Of a stretch of DNA of 64,000 nucleotides, positions 53,101 to 57,310 are shown one piece after another. Positions within the stretch are counted from its first letter, which is position 1, and the number at the start of each line of letters is the position of its first letter. The position numbers and the translations under genes were made by a program. The DNA comes from Pomphorhynchus laevis. Lineage: Eukaryota; Acanthocephala; Palaeacanthocephala; Echinorhynchida; Pomphorhynchidae. Under the pieces are notes generated by a model. It was not told the DNA's origin. It saw only the letters and a program-made list of their open reading frames with translations, and made no database searches. Location of the stretch: assembly GCA_012934845.2 (NCBI GenBank), contig WNNJ02002419.1, forward strand, positions 186,001 to 250,000, in the 5' to 3' direction.

Positions 53101-55892
53101 TCACAGTTTGAAAATGTTTTGTCTATGACATATGTCGAATAGTGCGGTAGGTTATCCCATTTATGTAATCATTAGTCGTGTAGTTAGGTTGCAGGACATG
53201 TAGAGTCTTGTATAAATCTTGATTTGACAGATTACCGAAAATATTTAGACTGTCGAGGAGGGGAATTAACATGTGAAATTCACTGGCCGAGGAAGTCGTT
53301 GATGCTCACAGCTTGATCACGTTTAAATCACAATGCTGCAAATAGATACGTGAACAATGCTGCCATTCATCACCTATGCTGAACTATCATATTTAGCTCC
53401 GTTGATTGACTATTTGCTTTTTTCTTTTTTTTTGGACTTTGCCTGAATAGCTTTTTGGCATGTATTTGTATAAATGAATAAGGCATTAATTTCTTTAGCT
53501 CAATTGTGAACAAACGATTTGTAGAAAGCAATTATTGGCCGTAATTGTAAAGATGTTTTGGATATTTTCGGAAGTAGATGGTAAATAAACTTAGCATGAC
53601 AATGTGATGAGTCAGCTAGCTTTTAAAGAATCTTATCAATTAGTAGCGTCTTTTTCAATAACAGTAATGCATTGATAAGATGATTATCCACTTGACGTAT
53701 CGGTTTTTTGTAAACGGAGTAAATTAATCAGTTGCATGAAGATATGTACTAGCTTTTATATAATTTTCCTTGTTTACAACGACGAGGATTTCTTTGTCCG
53801 TATCAAAATTCCTATGTTCCAAAATCATTTCAGCGCATTTTGTCGTTCTCTCGACATATTACTTTTTTACAGTTTCATGCTCTCCGGGCTTGTTCGCCAT
53901 ATTTTGCTATCGCGAAGAAATTTTCAAGTAAACATTTAGATATCAATATTTCAGTATCACGTAACATATCAATTTGTCTTGGTTTACGTGTAGAAAGACA
54001 TTTTGGCAGCGGATTAATACTTCTAAAATAAAAATGGAATCGAAACAGGCCATGAGACTCAGTGTAATTAAATACTTTAACTCCATGTTTATCACTGATC
54101 ATCACAAATCATATTACAGACAAATCTGGCTAGGAGAGCATCGAAATATGGACTAGTACCTTAAAAACCTGATTTGGCTTTGGCATCTAAACAAAATCTT
54201 TCATACTCGCAGGATTAGGTTGTGGATTAAATCCTTTGTTCGGATTGTAACAATGCATTCGTAGGCAGACGAAACAAGGTTTATCAAAAGAATGGCCCAA
54301 CACAAATAAAATCTTCTAAAAGGGGAAGAATTTAGAAGAATTTTAGAATCTTCTAAAATTCTTCTAAAATTCATATGTCATTATTAAAAACTGTGCACGA
54401 AATTTTGATGCAATCGATTTAAGCGAAGCAATTGTATTAGAACATGAGTAATGTTAGCAGAATATTGATAAGAGAAGCGCTGCACATTCAATTATTATCT
54501 ACTACAATGGAAGGTAACAAAAGCAACTTGTATTTAAAATTGGCACTACACTAAACGATAATTAAGCAGCCTCAGTTACATGACAACTTTACAATAATTG
54601 TGTATGAAGGACAGACTGTAGACGATTAAAGTTTGAAGCATTTGTCTCAAGAGATCAACTGCATTGACAAAAGTCCACATATAATGCAATTAACTAATTA
54701 AGCAAAAGTATTTTTGAGTGCTGATTAGTCGTTAATCTAATCAGATCAGCTAACGGAGTATACGTATTCTATACTAAAAGAATTCGTAGTAATTTATTAA
54801 TATTATTAATATTATTAATATTAATATTAATTAACTGCACAAAAGCCCATTTGAGGGAACCGAAGATTGTATAAAATTACAATAATAATTAAAAAATAAT
54901 AATAAATTGCGATTAAAAAAATAATATTAATAATATTATTAATATAATATTATTTTGAAAATAATATTATAATATATAACTGTATGATTGAACCGAAATT
55001 GAAAGTATTAAAATGAATAGCTTTACTCAAACATCTAAAATTTAGTAAATACATTTAATGGTTCATTTGTATAACACTCATCCCGGCTACGTAATCTTGG
55101 AGATACTGTGGACGTACGCGATGTCTAGATGAGCGTCGAAATAGCATAGTTAGAATGTAATCATCGTTCAAATTTTTAATACATTCATTAAAGGTATTTG
55201 TTTCGATTAACGTCAGAATTTGAAACAACATACGTTGTATCAGAATAAAGATTATAGGTCTTCAGAAGGAACTGCTATGCTAGCAGTTTACGGTCCCTAT
55301 TCCTCGATCCAAAATAACAGAGCCGTCAATATCATATTTAATATTATATTGTATATATGAATGCTCATGTAGTATTTAAATAATATACCATGCATTATAA
55401 TAAAGATAAGTCATAAGAAGAAACTGCTATGTCATCAGGTTTTGGACTCGTCAGGATAGCTACTATTATACATACTAATTTTATTAATAAAAGATTAATG
55501 TATATGTGATTTTTGCAATAAATCAAGTAGGTCATTTCTTGATGTTCTTAATCGTATGGTCGTCAGTCATATTCCCAGACTGTGGCGAACATGATGAGAA
55601 AAAAAATATTTTGCTCGCTTGTACTCAATATGTTGAACTTGAACTCGGATAATTACAGCAAACGATGGCAGGTAAATCTAATTTAGAATAAAAAATTTGA
55701 AACGTATAATTAAATATATTAAAATTAATGTTTGCATCTTATTTTAAGAACGTTAAGGACAAAGATGCCTTAGCAATTTTAAGCTACAATACTATGAGGC
55801 CGGAACGACTTCCAGTTGTAGATGTGGGAGCTTGGGATATCGGTGCTAATAAAAATTCCGCAATTACCATCGGATTTGCTTGTTTTTCATAA
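10334..55892 (+). CDS. Fibrillar procollagen alpha chain, complete 29-exon gene
   Basis: Extracellular matrix structural protein that trimerises through its C-propeptide and forms fibrils after propeptide removal. Joining 29 exons with GT-AG introns gives one open frame of 4230 nt (1409 residues plus stop). It comprises a signal peptide (about 1-22), a short acidic N-propeptide (to about 105), 1011 helix residues (about 106-1116) and a COLFI propeptide (to 1409). Total and helix lengths match fibrillar collagens (about 1014 helix residues). Many helix exons are 54, 99, 108 or 162 nt, the ancestral fibrillar pattern. Most introns are phase 0. Introns 1, 12, 16, 20 and 23 are phase 1, and the last four split a Gly codon after its first G. 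Oddities are Val520 in place of a helix Gly, loss of two propeptide cysteines, and introns up to 20.5 kb filled with retroelements. The gene cannot be assigned to a vertebrate collagen number. Confidence 0.93.
10596..11359. other. Collagen intron 3, proximal AT-rich part
   Basis: Very AT-rich intronic DNA with short palindromic AT runs around 11155-11240. I see no gene or element. Confidence 0.4.
11360..12713 (-). CDS. Antisense ORF cluster in collagen intron 3, WH2-like motif; gene fragment or pseudogene
   Basis: I cannot name this. An open stretch at about 12713-12499 (minus) reads [18 protein letters not shown], then [20 protein letters not shown] followed by AFNLRKG. The part [15 protein letters not shown] resembles the actin-binding WH2 motif of WASP/WAVE-type proteins. 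It is followed by a plausible donor (ACG|GTAAG). A 205-residue ORF (12286-11669) begins [14 protein letters not shown] and is basic, then Ser/Gln-rich ([19 protein letters not shown]). A shorter frame, 11660-11412, follows. Base composition is less AT-biased than the surroundings. The pieces could be exons of a small antisense gene nested in the intron, or a decayed retrocopy. No retroelement motif is visible in them. Confidence 0.3.
13010..13395 (-). mobile_element. REL-type retrotransposon C-terminal fragment (YLDDG family)
   Basis: Two minus-strand frames give [10 protein letters not shown], then [20 protein letters not shown] and [17 protein letters not shown], ending [16 protein letters not shown]. 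This is the C-terminal endonuclease tail common to the second REL family in this window (compare AVETYGDG at about 6640 and the + strand copy at 43935-45840). One frameshift separates the halves. No RT is left. Confidence 0.6.
13582..13721. repeat. 17-bp minisatellite
   Basis: About eight tandem units with consensus aatattgctatactacc. The left-hand units are diverged (ggtatactaatatt variants and an inverted-looking turn near 13610-13630). Each unit contains dyad-like halves (aatatt, tatac). It lies in collagen intron 3. Confidence 0.8.
13722..14994. other. Intron 3 end, exon 4 and intron 4 start, otherwise empty
   Basis: AT-rich DNA. Apart from collagen exon 4 (14549-14596) I see no feature. 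Confidence 0.4.
14995..16230 (-). mobile_element. RTE-like non-LTR retrotransposon, decayed 3' half
   Basis: The minus-strand translation, in changing frames, shows the RTE/BovB-type RT. It reads ADD-like KDGKAT..., then [12 protein letters not shown] with [14 protein letters not shown], then [20 protein letters not shown] and [13 protein letters not shown], then [14 protein letters not shown]. Stops and frameshifts are frequent. The 3' end near 15000-15030 carries the RTE-style tail CCCGCTACCAAACGGGACAA followed by AGGC, a sequence seen at 3' ends of this clade. It is truncated at its 5' side (no APE domain seen). It sits in collagen intron 4, antisense to the gene. Confidence 0.7.
16375..16480 (-). 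mobile_element. Isolated 3' end of a REL-type retrotransposon
   Basis: On the minus strand the motif GGCTCATTTGAGGGAACCG is followed by an A/T tail rich in TAA units. The same block ends the REL copies at about 29450 and about 31190 and occurs in + orientation at 54850-54900. No coding part is attached, so this is a short 3' relic. Confidence 0.45.
16795..17031 (-). mobile_element. Naiad-like PLE 3' untranslated fragment
   Basis: Matches the 3' flank of the Naiad-like copies (20727-21080 and 33777-34164): an AT-rich block ending in acagacgttgcatcagaat and atcatcaggagga. It is cut off inside the conserved 3' stem-loop. Another copy of the same flank begins about 100 bp further on, so two partial ends lie in tandem. 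Confidence 0.65.
17915..17951 (-). ncRNA. Hammerhead-ribozyme-like motif (left arm)
   Basis: Read on the minus strand: stem I GCCA, core CTGATGA, one extra A, stem II GCCG/CGGC with loop TAACG, core GAAA, then GCTT and closing stem I TGGC. All invariant hammerhead core bases are present. Stem III would be only the self-complementary AGCT, which suits a dimeric, type I-like hammerhead of the kind described in Penelope-like elements. Predicted cleavage is after the second T of GCTT. The single extra nucleotide before stem II departs from the textbook spacing. Activity is not shown. Confidence 0.6.
18026..18062 (+). ncRNA. Hammerhead-ribozyme-like motif (right arm)
   Basis: The inverted sister of 17915-17951. 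The core is CTGACGA, where the changed base is position 7, the one core position free to vary. Stem II (GCCG/CGGC), the GAAA box and the AGCT stem III are unchanged. Stem I has one mismatch (GCCA with TGCC). The only core substitution falls at the permitted site, which fits functional constraint before insertion. Confidence 0.55.
19486..20726 (+). mobile_element. REL-type retrotransposon, N-terminal and RT-start fragment
   Basis: A + strand relative of the intact element at 24056-27058. It starts [17 protein letters not shown] (Cys-rich N-terminus). It continues [20 protein letters not shown], then after a frameshift [35 protein letters not shown] and [20 protein letters not shown] (RT motif 1-2 region). 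It ends near [15 protein letters not shown], where the Naiad-like 3' end (20727) begins, so the palm, YADD and endonuclease are lost. It contains a 60-bp tandem duplication (19621-19680 and 19681-19740) that keeps the frame and adds 20 residues. Part of the N-terminal cysteine cluster is missing. Confidence 0.8.
20727..23619 (-). mobile_element. Naiad-like Penelope element, most complete copy (N2), GIY-YIG before RT
   Basis: Read 5' to 3' on the minus strand. At 23530-23450 is an N-terminal GIY-YIG nuclease, [20 protein letters not shown] then [14 protein letters not shown]. After one frameshift come [17 protein letters not shown] and [18 protein letters not shown] (23370-23002). A basic linker follows ([15 protein letters not shown]). 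Then comes the [36 protein letters not shown]-like, [17 protein letters not shown] (22480-21827), [16 protein letters not shown] and [12 protein letters not shown] (21769-21503; intact YIDD). The thumb ends LWMDNK (21083). A 3' flank of about 350 bp ends with the terminal motif at 20731. The nuclease lies upstream of the RT, the permuted order of Naiad-type PLEs. Stops and frameshifts break it into at least four frames. Confidence 0.85.
23690..24000 (-). mobile_element. REL-type retrotransposon C-terminal remnant
   Basis: The minus-strand frame reads [20 protein letters not shown] followed by [10 protein letters not shown], then after a stop a Lys/Arg-rich tail. It parallels [21 protein letters not shown] followed by [10 protein letters not shown] of the intact element. 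It lies immediately 3' of that element, on the same strand. Either it is an older copy or part of a tandem arrangement. Confidence 0.5.
24056..27058 (-). CDS. Intact REL-endonuclease non-LTR retrotransposon polyprotein (R2/R4-like)
   Basis: A single uninterrupted ORF of 1000 codons, the only full-length retroelement ORF here. Residues 12-42 form a Cys-rich N-terminus ([20 protein letters not shown]), probably nucleic-acid binding. The RT spans roughly 270-620: [18 protein letters not shown] (348 on), motif [13 protein letters not shown] (D416), GFTQGDPFA (466-474) and [10 protein letters not shown] (YADD 501-504). The C-terminus holds the endonuclease: a Cys/His cluster [15 protein letters not shown] (786-800), RHNAVRD (809-815), ARLDIVCSG (D856) and [11 protein letters not shown] (D874). 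One-ORF architecture with a C-terminal REL nuclease instead of APE defines the R2/R4/CRE/NeSL supergroup. Clade within it is not settled. The start is the ATG 10-12 codons before the first Cys. It inserts by target-primed reverse transcription. It lies antisense in collagen intron 4. Confidence 0.9.
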   Translation of the reverse strand: MVRGQPSDKHLCCNCNGPAAVCKGCRCAKSNKICFNCRAPRCRNKTSNIDATIQSNTQLDNQPTDACQNDFLNEEIPSTPKSITDLFNAVIHWRPNLIELPRCSASHKIVEILANLYWESSEAQADTRTLLQKTTVFSHCILQIIPSRKISLIRKTLERRLVSWQNKDYETLYNEALYLQSNFGSRKPLPPRSWVKRYQGLVTKGQIRASSTVLEDTIETKALHPQHIIDGTSVISMLQDLHPEAHQADPDTLLTTPFPGSKVHHLSRFYALDETHIIRSSKKTKGSSGPSGIDARSWLHMLTDFDSNSLSLAKALAKFAIFVATEPLTPGTLDAFTACRLVALEKKSGGIRPIGICNTVRRIISRAILDIVRNDIQDVAGSVQLGASQKGGIEVAISTLRDEFNRHDDRCILSIDASNAFNRTNRAVALHNIDFVCPSLSRALRNVYANPAQLIVGSQSLYSTEGFTQGDPFAMAGFALTSLPLIKAIQRKVPSVFQKWYADDANFIGTTDVLKQVWEVLHTDGPKYGYFVNTRKSHLLSHLHIDQSNLPDPEIKTSTDGIIILGSPVGSNDFVNAATAKLLSTWTTMLQRLDYVAKVDPHVAFAGLINSVQFKWTHIMRTCDCSATIWSDLSHTLITQLLPNFVSWDLDEDWKSILCSPFKFGGISIANPATIATLERKSSNMLISTYNSGSGGDSLRERQKTMLSEIKTLRSLSHQERLSKIPILAIPETSNLIAHAARSGASSWLSALPLKHENFHLSSNEFRDALNARYGHTDPKIGVSNCICGTRVSVAHSLSCRRGALPSIRHNAVRDIISHYLSRISHGVACEPQLTEVPENITFERTTTRDPSARLDIVCSGLHGSRFERTFFDVNVFAAPAQSNISRKPEYVFEYNESRKKAKYSERIALVERGSFIPLIFSTSGGMGIEAERLIKTTASKLTHRSTRSYSDLAIKMKRDISFEIARSVSACLRSPRSSCSKPINLMTTHHSEFCAVLEV
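27115..28570 (-). mobile_element. Naiad-like Penelope element, 5' half (N3)
   Basis: The longest intact Naiad-like frame (28330-27407, 307 residues) reads [20 protein letters not shown], then [18 protein letters not shown], a basic linker [35 protein letters not shown] and [13 protein letters not shown]. Upstream (28520-28380) a frameshifted GIY-YIG start (NNNCNCNTA, then AIYRK) can be seen. It is nearly identical to the equivalent part of 20727-23619. The RT core is missing. The downstream side breaks near 27115, close to the 5' end of the intact REL element. A second short copy of the segment at 27190-27410 suggests local duplication. Confidence 0.8.
28571..29222. other. Intronic stretch without recognised gene
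   Basis: AT-rich. Around 28855-28950 a few short imperfect repeats of the form aagtact/agtacttt occur. No ORF can be supported. Confidence 0.35.
29223..29354. repeat. Fold-back hairpin, 52-bp arms
   Basis: Arms at 29223-29274 and 29303-29354 are reverse complements with about three mismatches, separated by 28 nt. Unlike the fold-backs at 17.9 kb and 57.4 kb, it contains no hammerhead core (no CTGANGA). It lies just downstream (3') of the REL copy at 29430-31130. Confidence 0.75.
29430..31130 (-). mobile_element. REL-type retrotransposon copy C (5'-truncated, decayed)
   Basis: The minus strand starts inside the RT ([20 protein letters not shown], with AQGDSLAM, then [16 protein letters not shown]). 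It proceeds through [15 protein letters not shown] to the endonuclease ([53 protein letters not shown]). It ends with a 3' flank carrying GGCCCATTCGAGGGACCGA followed by an AT-rich, TAA-containing tail near 29400-29460. Multiple frameshifts are present. Its truncated 5' end meets the 3' tail of copy D at about 31130-31200. Confidence 0.8.
31140..34682 (-). mobile_element. REL-type retrotransposon copy D, near full length but broken
   Basis: The N-terminus (34682) reads [20 protein letters not shown] and [20 protein letters not shown], parallel to the intact element. RT pieces follow: [16 protein letters not shown] (33582-33307), [13 protein letters not shown] and [16 protein letters not shown] (32967-32737), then [15 protein letters not shown]. 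The endonuclease is at 31752-31429: [15 protein letters not shown] and [19 protein letters not shown]. The 3' flank near 31150-31205 contains GGACCCATTTGCGGGTAACC and a TAA-rich tail. It is interrupted at about 33770-34164 by a + oriented Naiad-like 3' end. Many frameshifts make it non-functional. Confidence 0.85.
33770..34164 (+). mobile_element. Naiad-like 3' end inserted in REL copy D
   Basis: Starts at the last RT codons (tatggataataaataa, the end of LWMDNK-stop) and runs through the conserved 3' stem-loop region to the terminal motif acgtagactcagttagctga at about 34142-34161. A 395-bp, severely 5'-truncated copy on the + strand, the opposite orientation to the other Naiad-like copies in intron 4. 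The two flanks are consecutive parts of copy D ([10 protein letters not shown] before it, [15 protein letters not shown] after it), so it is a genuine secondary insertion. Confidence 0.8.
34690..35064. other. End of collagen intron 4
   Basis: AT-rich 5' flank of REL copy D and the acceptor of collagen exon 5 (ttaggatcc). No other feature. Confidence 0.4.
35374..35580 (-). mobile_element. RTE-like RT extreme C-terminus
   Basis: A minus-strand frame reads [20 protein letters not shown], then [20 protein letters not shown] and [14 protein letters not shown]. This is the characteristic end of RTE/BovB-type polyproteins (GKRPRGRPxxRW followed by AQDRxxWRxLV). Only this tail remains, flanked by AT-rich DNA. 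It is in collagen intron 5, whose remaining bases (35122-36215) hold nothing else recognisable. Confidence 0.75.
36216..39554 (+). CDS. Collagen exons 6-21: start and first half of triple helix
   Basis: The exons are 36216-36323, 36377-36430, 36476-36529, 36577-36630, 36674-36727, 36775-36873, 36915-37068, 37114-37256, 37966-38064, 38106-38267, 38317-38488, 38539-38834, 38882-39079, 39132-39239, 39295-39403 and 39448-39554. Exon 6 carries the telopeptide-like [11 protein letters not shown]...AVP, and Gly-X-Y repeats start at GQTGARGIQ. Exons 7-10 are each exactly 54 nt (18 residues, six triplets), the classic collagen exon unit. Glycine is at every third residue except one: Val at 38691-38693 ([13 protein letters not shown]). 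Introns here are 41-55 bp except intron 13 (709 bp). Confidence 0.93.
37257..37965 (+). other. Collagen intron 13
   Basis: A 709-bp AT-rich intron between helix exons 13 and 14. No element or ORF recognised. Confidence 0.6.
39555..40680 (+). other. Collagen intron 21, proximal part
   Basis: About 1.1 kb of AT-rich intronic DNA before the REL remnant. Nothing recognised. Confidence 0.4.
40685..42010 (-). mobile_element. REL-type retrotransposon remnant in collagen intron 21
   Basis: The minus-strand frame 41398-40952 reads [20 protein letters not shown], then [14 protein letters not shown] (R/KHD motif), [19 protein letters not shown] and [15 protein letters not shown]. Downstream frames add [20 protein letters not shown] and [13 protein letters not shown]. 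Order and motifs match the C-terminal third of the intact family-1 element at 24056-27058, but at low identity. The first catalytic Asp is replaced (ARINLV against ARLDIV), so it is old. Sequence to about 42010 probably belongs to the same copy but carries no clear RT motif. Confidence 0.7.
42013..42067. repeat. Perfect 21-bp hairpin in collagen intron 21
   Basis: Arms 42013-42033 and 42047-42067 are perfect reverse complements (core gatagccttcc/ggaaggctatc) around a 13-nt loop. It lies at the 5' edge of the REL remnant. It could be a transcribed stem-loop, a small fold-back element or a repair scar. Confidence 0.8.
42682..47444 (+). CDS. Collagen exons 22-26: second half of triple helix
   Basis: The exons are 42682-42951 (270 nt), 46534-46741, 46792-47069, 47113-47220 (108 nt) and 47265-47444 (180 nt). 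All are uninterrupted Gly-X-Y. Intron 23 splits a Gly codon (CCAG|gtttac ... caag|GTTTACC). Large introns 21 (3127 bp) and 22 (3582 bp) carry REL-type retroelement remains, while introns 23-25 are 43-50 bp. Charged triplets such as GEKGES, GEKGDE and GERGKPGER are dense, as expected for lateral packing of fibrils. Confidence 0.93.
42952..43930 (+). other. Collagen intron 22, proximal AT-rich part
   Basis: About 1 kb with no recognised feature. Confidence 0.4.
43935..45840 (+). mobile_element. REL-type retrotransposon of the YLDDG family in collagen intron 22
   Basis: A + strand copy of the second REL family. The RT start reads [20 protein letters not shown], then [11 protein letters not shown] (motif A). 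A long frame (44757-45269) holds the region after the RT: LRL-type [20 protein letters not shown] and [17 protein letters not shown]. The endonuclease reads [16 protein letters not shown] (R/KHD motif) and [10 protein letters not shown], then [14 protein letters not shown] (PD...D; the Asp of WDFTCP has become Asn). The tail reads [15 protein letters not shown], then [15 protein letters not shown] and [13 protein letters not shown]. The YLDD region itself is unrecognisable. It is distinct from the YADD family at 24056-27058. Pseudogene with several frameshifts. Confidence 0.7.
45841..46533 (+). other. Collagen intron 22, distal AT-rich part
   Basis: No feature recognised before the acceptor at 46532-46533. 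Confidence 0.4.
47445..48847 (+). other. Collagen intron 26
   Basis: 1403 bp, extremely AT-rich, with a run of TA/ATTATA simple sequence around 48105-48175. No ORF or element seen. Confidence 0.5.
48848..55892 (+). CDS. Collagen exons 27-29: helix end, C-telopeptide and COLFI propeptide
   Basis: Exon 27 is 48848-49459, exon 28 is 49653-49859 and exon 29 is 55749-55892. Exon 27 ends the helix ([12 protein letters not shown]) and encodes a telopeptide and an acidic linker ([14 protein letters not shown]). It then opens COLFI with KSCRHL and the calcium-site motif [19 protein letters not shown]. Exon 28 has [13 protein letters not shown] and ends at DSCK. Exon 29 encodes [15 protein letters not shown] and ends [12 protein letters not shown], the standard COLFI terminus. 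The cysteines usually numbered 2 and 3 (interchain) are absent: LKEANPD where many chains have Cys, and DPNQGS instead of DPNQGC. Cysteines 1 and 4-8 remain. The segment between Cys5 and Cys6 is about 15 residues shorter than in human alpha1(I). AATAAA occurs within a few bases after the stop. Confidence 0.88.
50290..51075 (+). mobile_element. CR1/L2-type ORF1-like fragment in collagen intron 28
   Basis: The frame 50559-51068 (+) is Ser/Pro-rich with [20 protein letters not shown] and [18 protein letters not shown] neighbouring frame near 50960-51070 gives [20 protein letters not shown] followed by [14 protein letters not shown]. The combination of a disordered Ser-rich start, a central fold and a C-terminal 'IRN...V' segment is like ORF1 proteins of CR1/L2 elements (compare FFKDLSVEERLLLNNARANL and LMIRNFRVV at about 60450-60560). 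It is cut by a Naiad-like fragment at 51076. Moderate confidence only. Confidence 0.45.
51076..51885 (-). mobile_element. Naiad-like Penelope element, RT palm and thumb (N4)
   Basis: Nearly identical to the end of the copy at 20727-23619. It has an RT palm with frameshifts (51880-51600) and an intact thumb frame 51536-51195 ([20 protein letters not shown] to LWMDNK). Its 3' flank stops inside the conserved stem-loop at about 51076. Both ends are truncated. Confidence 0.85.
51890..52145 (-). mobile_element. Penelope-like RT fragment with YVDD
   Basis: Minus-strand frames give [20 protein letters not shown], then [17 protein letters not shown] and a downstream NVTLDQDS. This is the RT palm of a PLE of the non-Naiad type, related to the fragments at 1515-2760. 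It directly adjoins the truncated Naiad-like copy. Heavily decayed. Confidence 0.55.
52290..53395 (+). mobile_element. CR1-like RT and C-terminal fragment in collagen intron 28
   Basis: Frames on + read [10 protein letters not shown], then [20 protein letters not shown] and [12 protein letters not shown] (the YADD box appears as FTDD), then [28 protein letters not shown] and [18 protein letters not shown] (the C-terminal WN-SLPEEVV motif). The family matches the copy at the right end of the window. The APE endonuclease and the first half of the RT are missing. Stops interrupt all frames. Confidence 0.75.
53396..54740. other. Collagen intron 28, no identified element
   Basis: About 1.3 kb. 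Short frames exist near 53736-54156 on both strands but none carries a recognisable motif. A small tandem of ttctaaaattc units occurs near 54340-54372. Confidence 0.35.
54741..54770 (-). mobile_element. Naiad-like terminal motif relic
   Basis: Degenerate copy of the family terminus (cagctaacggagtatacgta), adjacent to the REL 3'-end relic. Further degenerate pieces of the same 3' flank lie at about 55235-55320 and 55405-55450 (gaactgctatgctagc and gaaactgctatgtcatcagg). Confidence 0.45.
54840..54905 (+). mobile_element. Isolated REL-type retrotransposon 3' end
   Basis: The + strand motif AGCCCATTTGAGGGAACCGA is followed by TAA/AAT-rich sequence. It is the same 3' block as near 16440 (opposite strand) and related to copies C and D. 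No coding remains. Confidence 0.45.
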
Positions 55893-56023
55893 TAAATTCG
55901 GATCTTGAATTTATGTTGACACTTTTGGTAAAAATTGTTTTGAAATTTTATTTCATTATAATACAGATATACGAAAATATCTTTTATAATAATATTTGTT
56001 TACCATAAATAAATGTTTATTGG

Positions 56024-56155
56024 AAAAATGCATTTCAACAGTAATCGTATAATATTTCGTTGTACATTTGTTTTTCATAATTTTAATGAAAAAATGCATT
56101 TCAACAGTAATCGTATAATATTTCGTTGTGCATTTGTTTTTCATAATACTAGATT
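56024..56155. repeat. 66-bp tandem duplication downstream of the collagen stop
   Basis: Two near-identical units with period 66 (aatgcatttcaacagtaatc and following) at 56024-56089 and 56090-56155, starting about 130 bp after the collagen stop codon. They would lie in the 3' UTR or just beyond it. Confidence 0.8.
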
Positions 56156-57107
56156 TTATTATTAGTAATAAATAATATACACCTAATCGGAAAATATAGT
56201 TTAAAACATCTGAAAAAAAAATAAAAAATGTGCAGTTTTTTATTTTACCATCTTCATATTGGTCTTCTATATCGATAAGGCAAGATCAGTTCCCATCAGC
56301 TGACACCCACGCGTCACTTTAGGAATGAGCCACTCAGGGTCTTTCATGCACCTGAAGGCCAAATAGGAGCAAACGATGATAAGTAATCTCGACATTATAA
56401 GCTTAACAAATCTTAGTATTTGCTCTGGAGGACGTCATCTAGAAAAGAAGACGAGTTCTGAAATTACCCAGATACACAAGACGCGCACTTGAGCATTACC
56501 TTCTAATGACATATGTTGGGCTCATATCAGAGCCCAACTAGCTCTCTTCAAGACACTCTTGAACTTATTCAAGTCTGATCCGGCGGTCCGTTTTACCGTG
56601 ATAGTAAACCATTGCGTATCTTATTGGATTGCGTATCTTATTCGATGTGTAAAGAACGTGTCCCAGGCATGTAAACTGACTTCCTTTAATATAAAAACTA
56701 TTTACGATGTATGATAATTAACTCAAAGACTTGGGTTATCTGAAAGTAGCTTGGGAAAGTCACCTAGGATAAGGTAATTTGATTCGAATACTGCCACCAC
56801 AACCTAACATTCAAATAAGTGGTAATAAATTTTATTTTTTGAAAAGACAATGTTATGTCATAATGAATATTATATGCTACAACATTTTATCCTACAAAGT
56901 GTTCTTGACATAAATAAACTGGTCCACTACTTATACAAGGATCCGTTGCAAAGGCAGAATGTATAGGAGTTATACACTAAAGGTCTCAATTCGCAAGTAA
57001 CAGAATACAACTCACTTTAATATGTTCAAAATATGTATCTCGGTATATGCCAGCAGCTAGTATGGGATTAAAATTTTGAATGAATATTCAACAAATACAA
57101 TGATTCA
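56156..57107. other. Downstream intergenic stretch, one strong hairpin
   Basis: No gene recognised. Base composition at 56240-56660 is less AT-rich than the surroundings, and the segment may be a transposon 3' region. At 56515-56538 a perfect 9-bp stem (GTTGGGCTC/GAGCCCAAC) encloses ATATCA. Confidence 0.4.
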
Positions 57108-57310
57108 GGTCAGCTAACTGAGTTTACGTATTTTATACTATTTTAAAATTAAAAAATAATGCTAAATAAAAATTAAAAAGTTAAATAATAAATAATAAAT
57201 AATTATTATTTTAGACTTCATATAATTTATAAGATTTTATATAATTTAGTTAAAATTTAAAATTTAAATCTAAATTAAAAAGTCAATTTAAATGAATTAA
57301 CTAATAAATA

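Noticed and set aside
56515-56538. Histone mRNA 3' stem-loop
   Set aside because: Loop sequence and flanks differ from the consensus, the stem is longer, and no histone gene is present.
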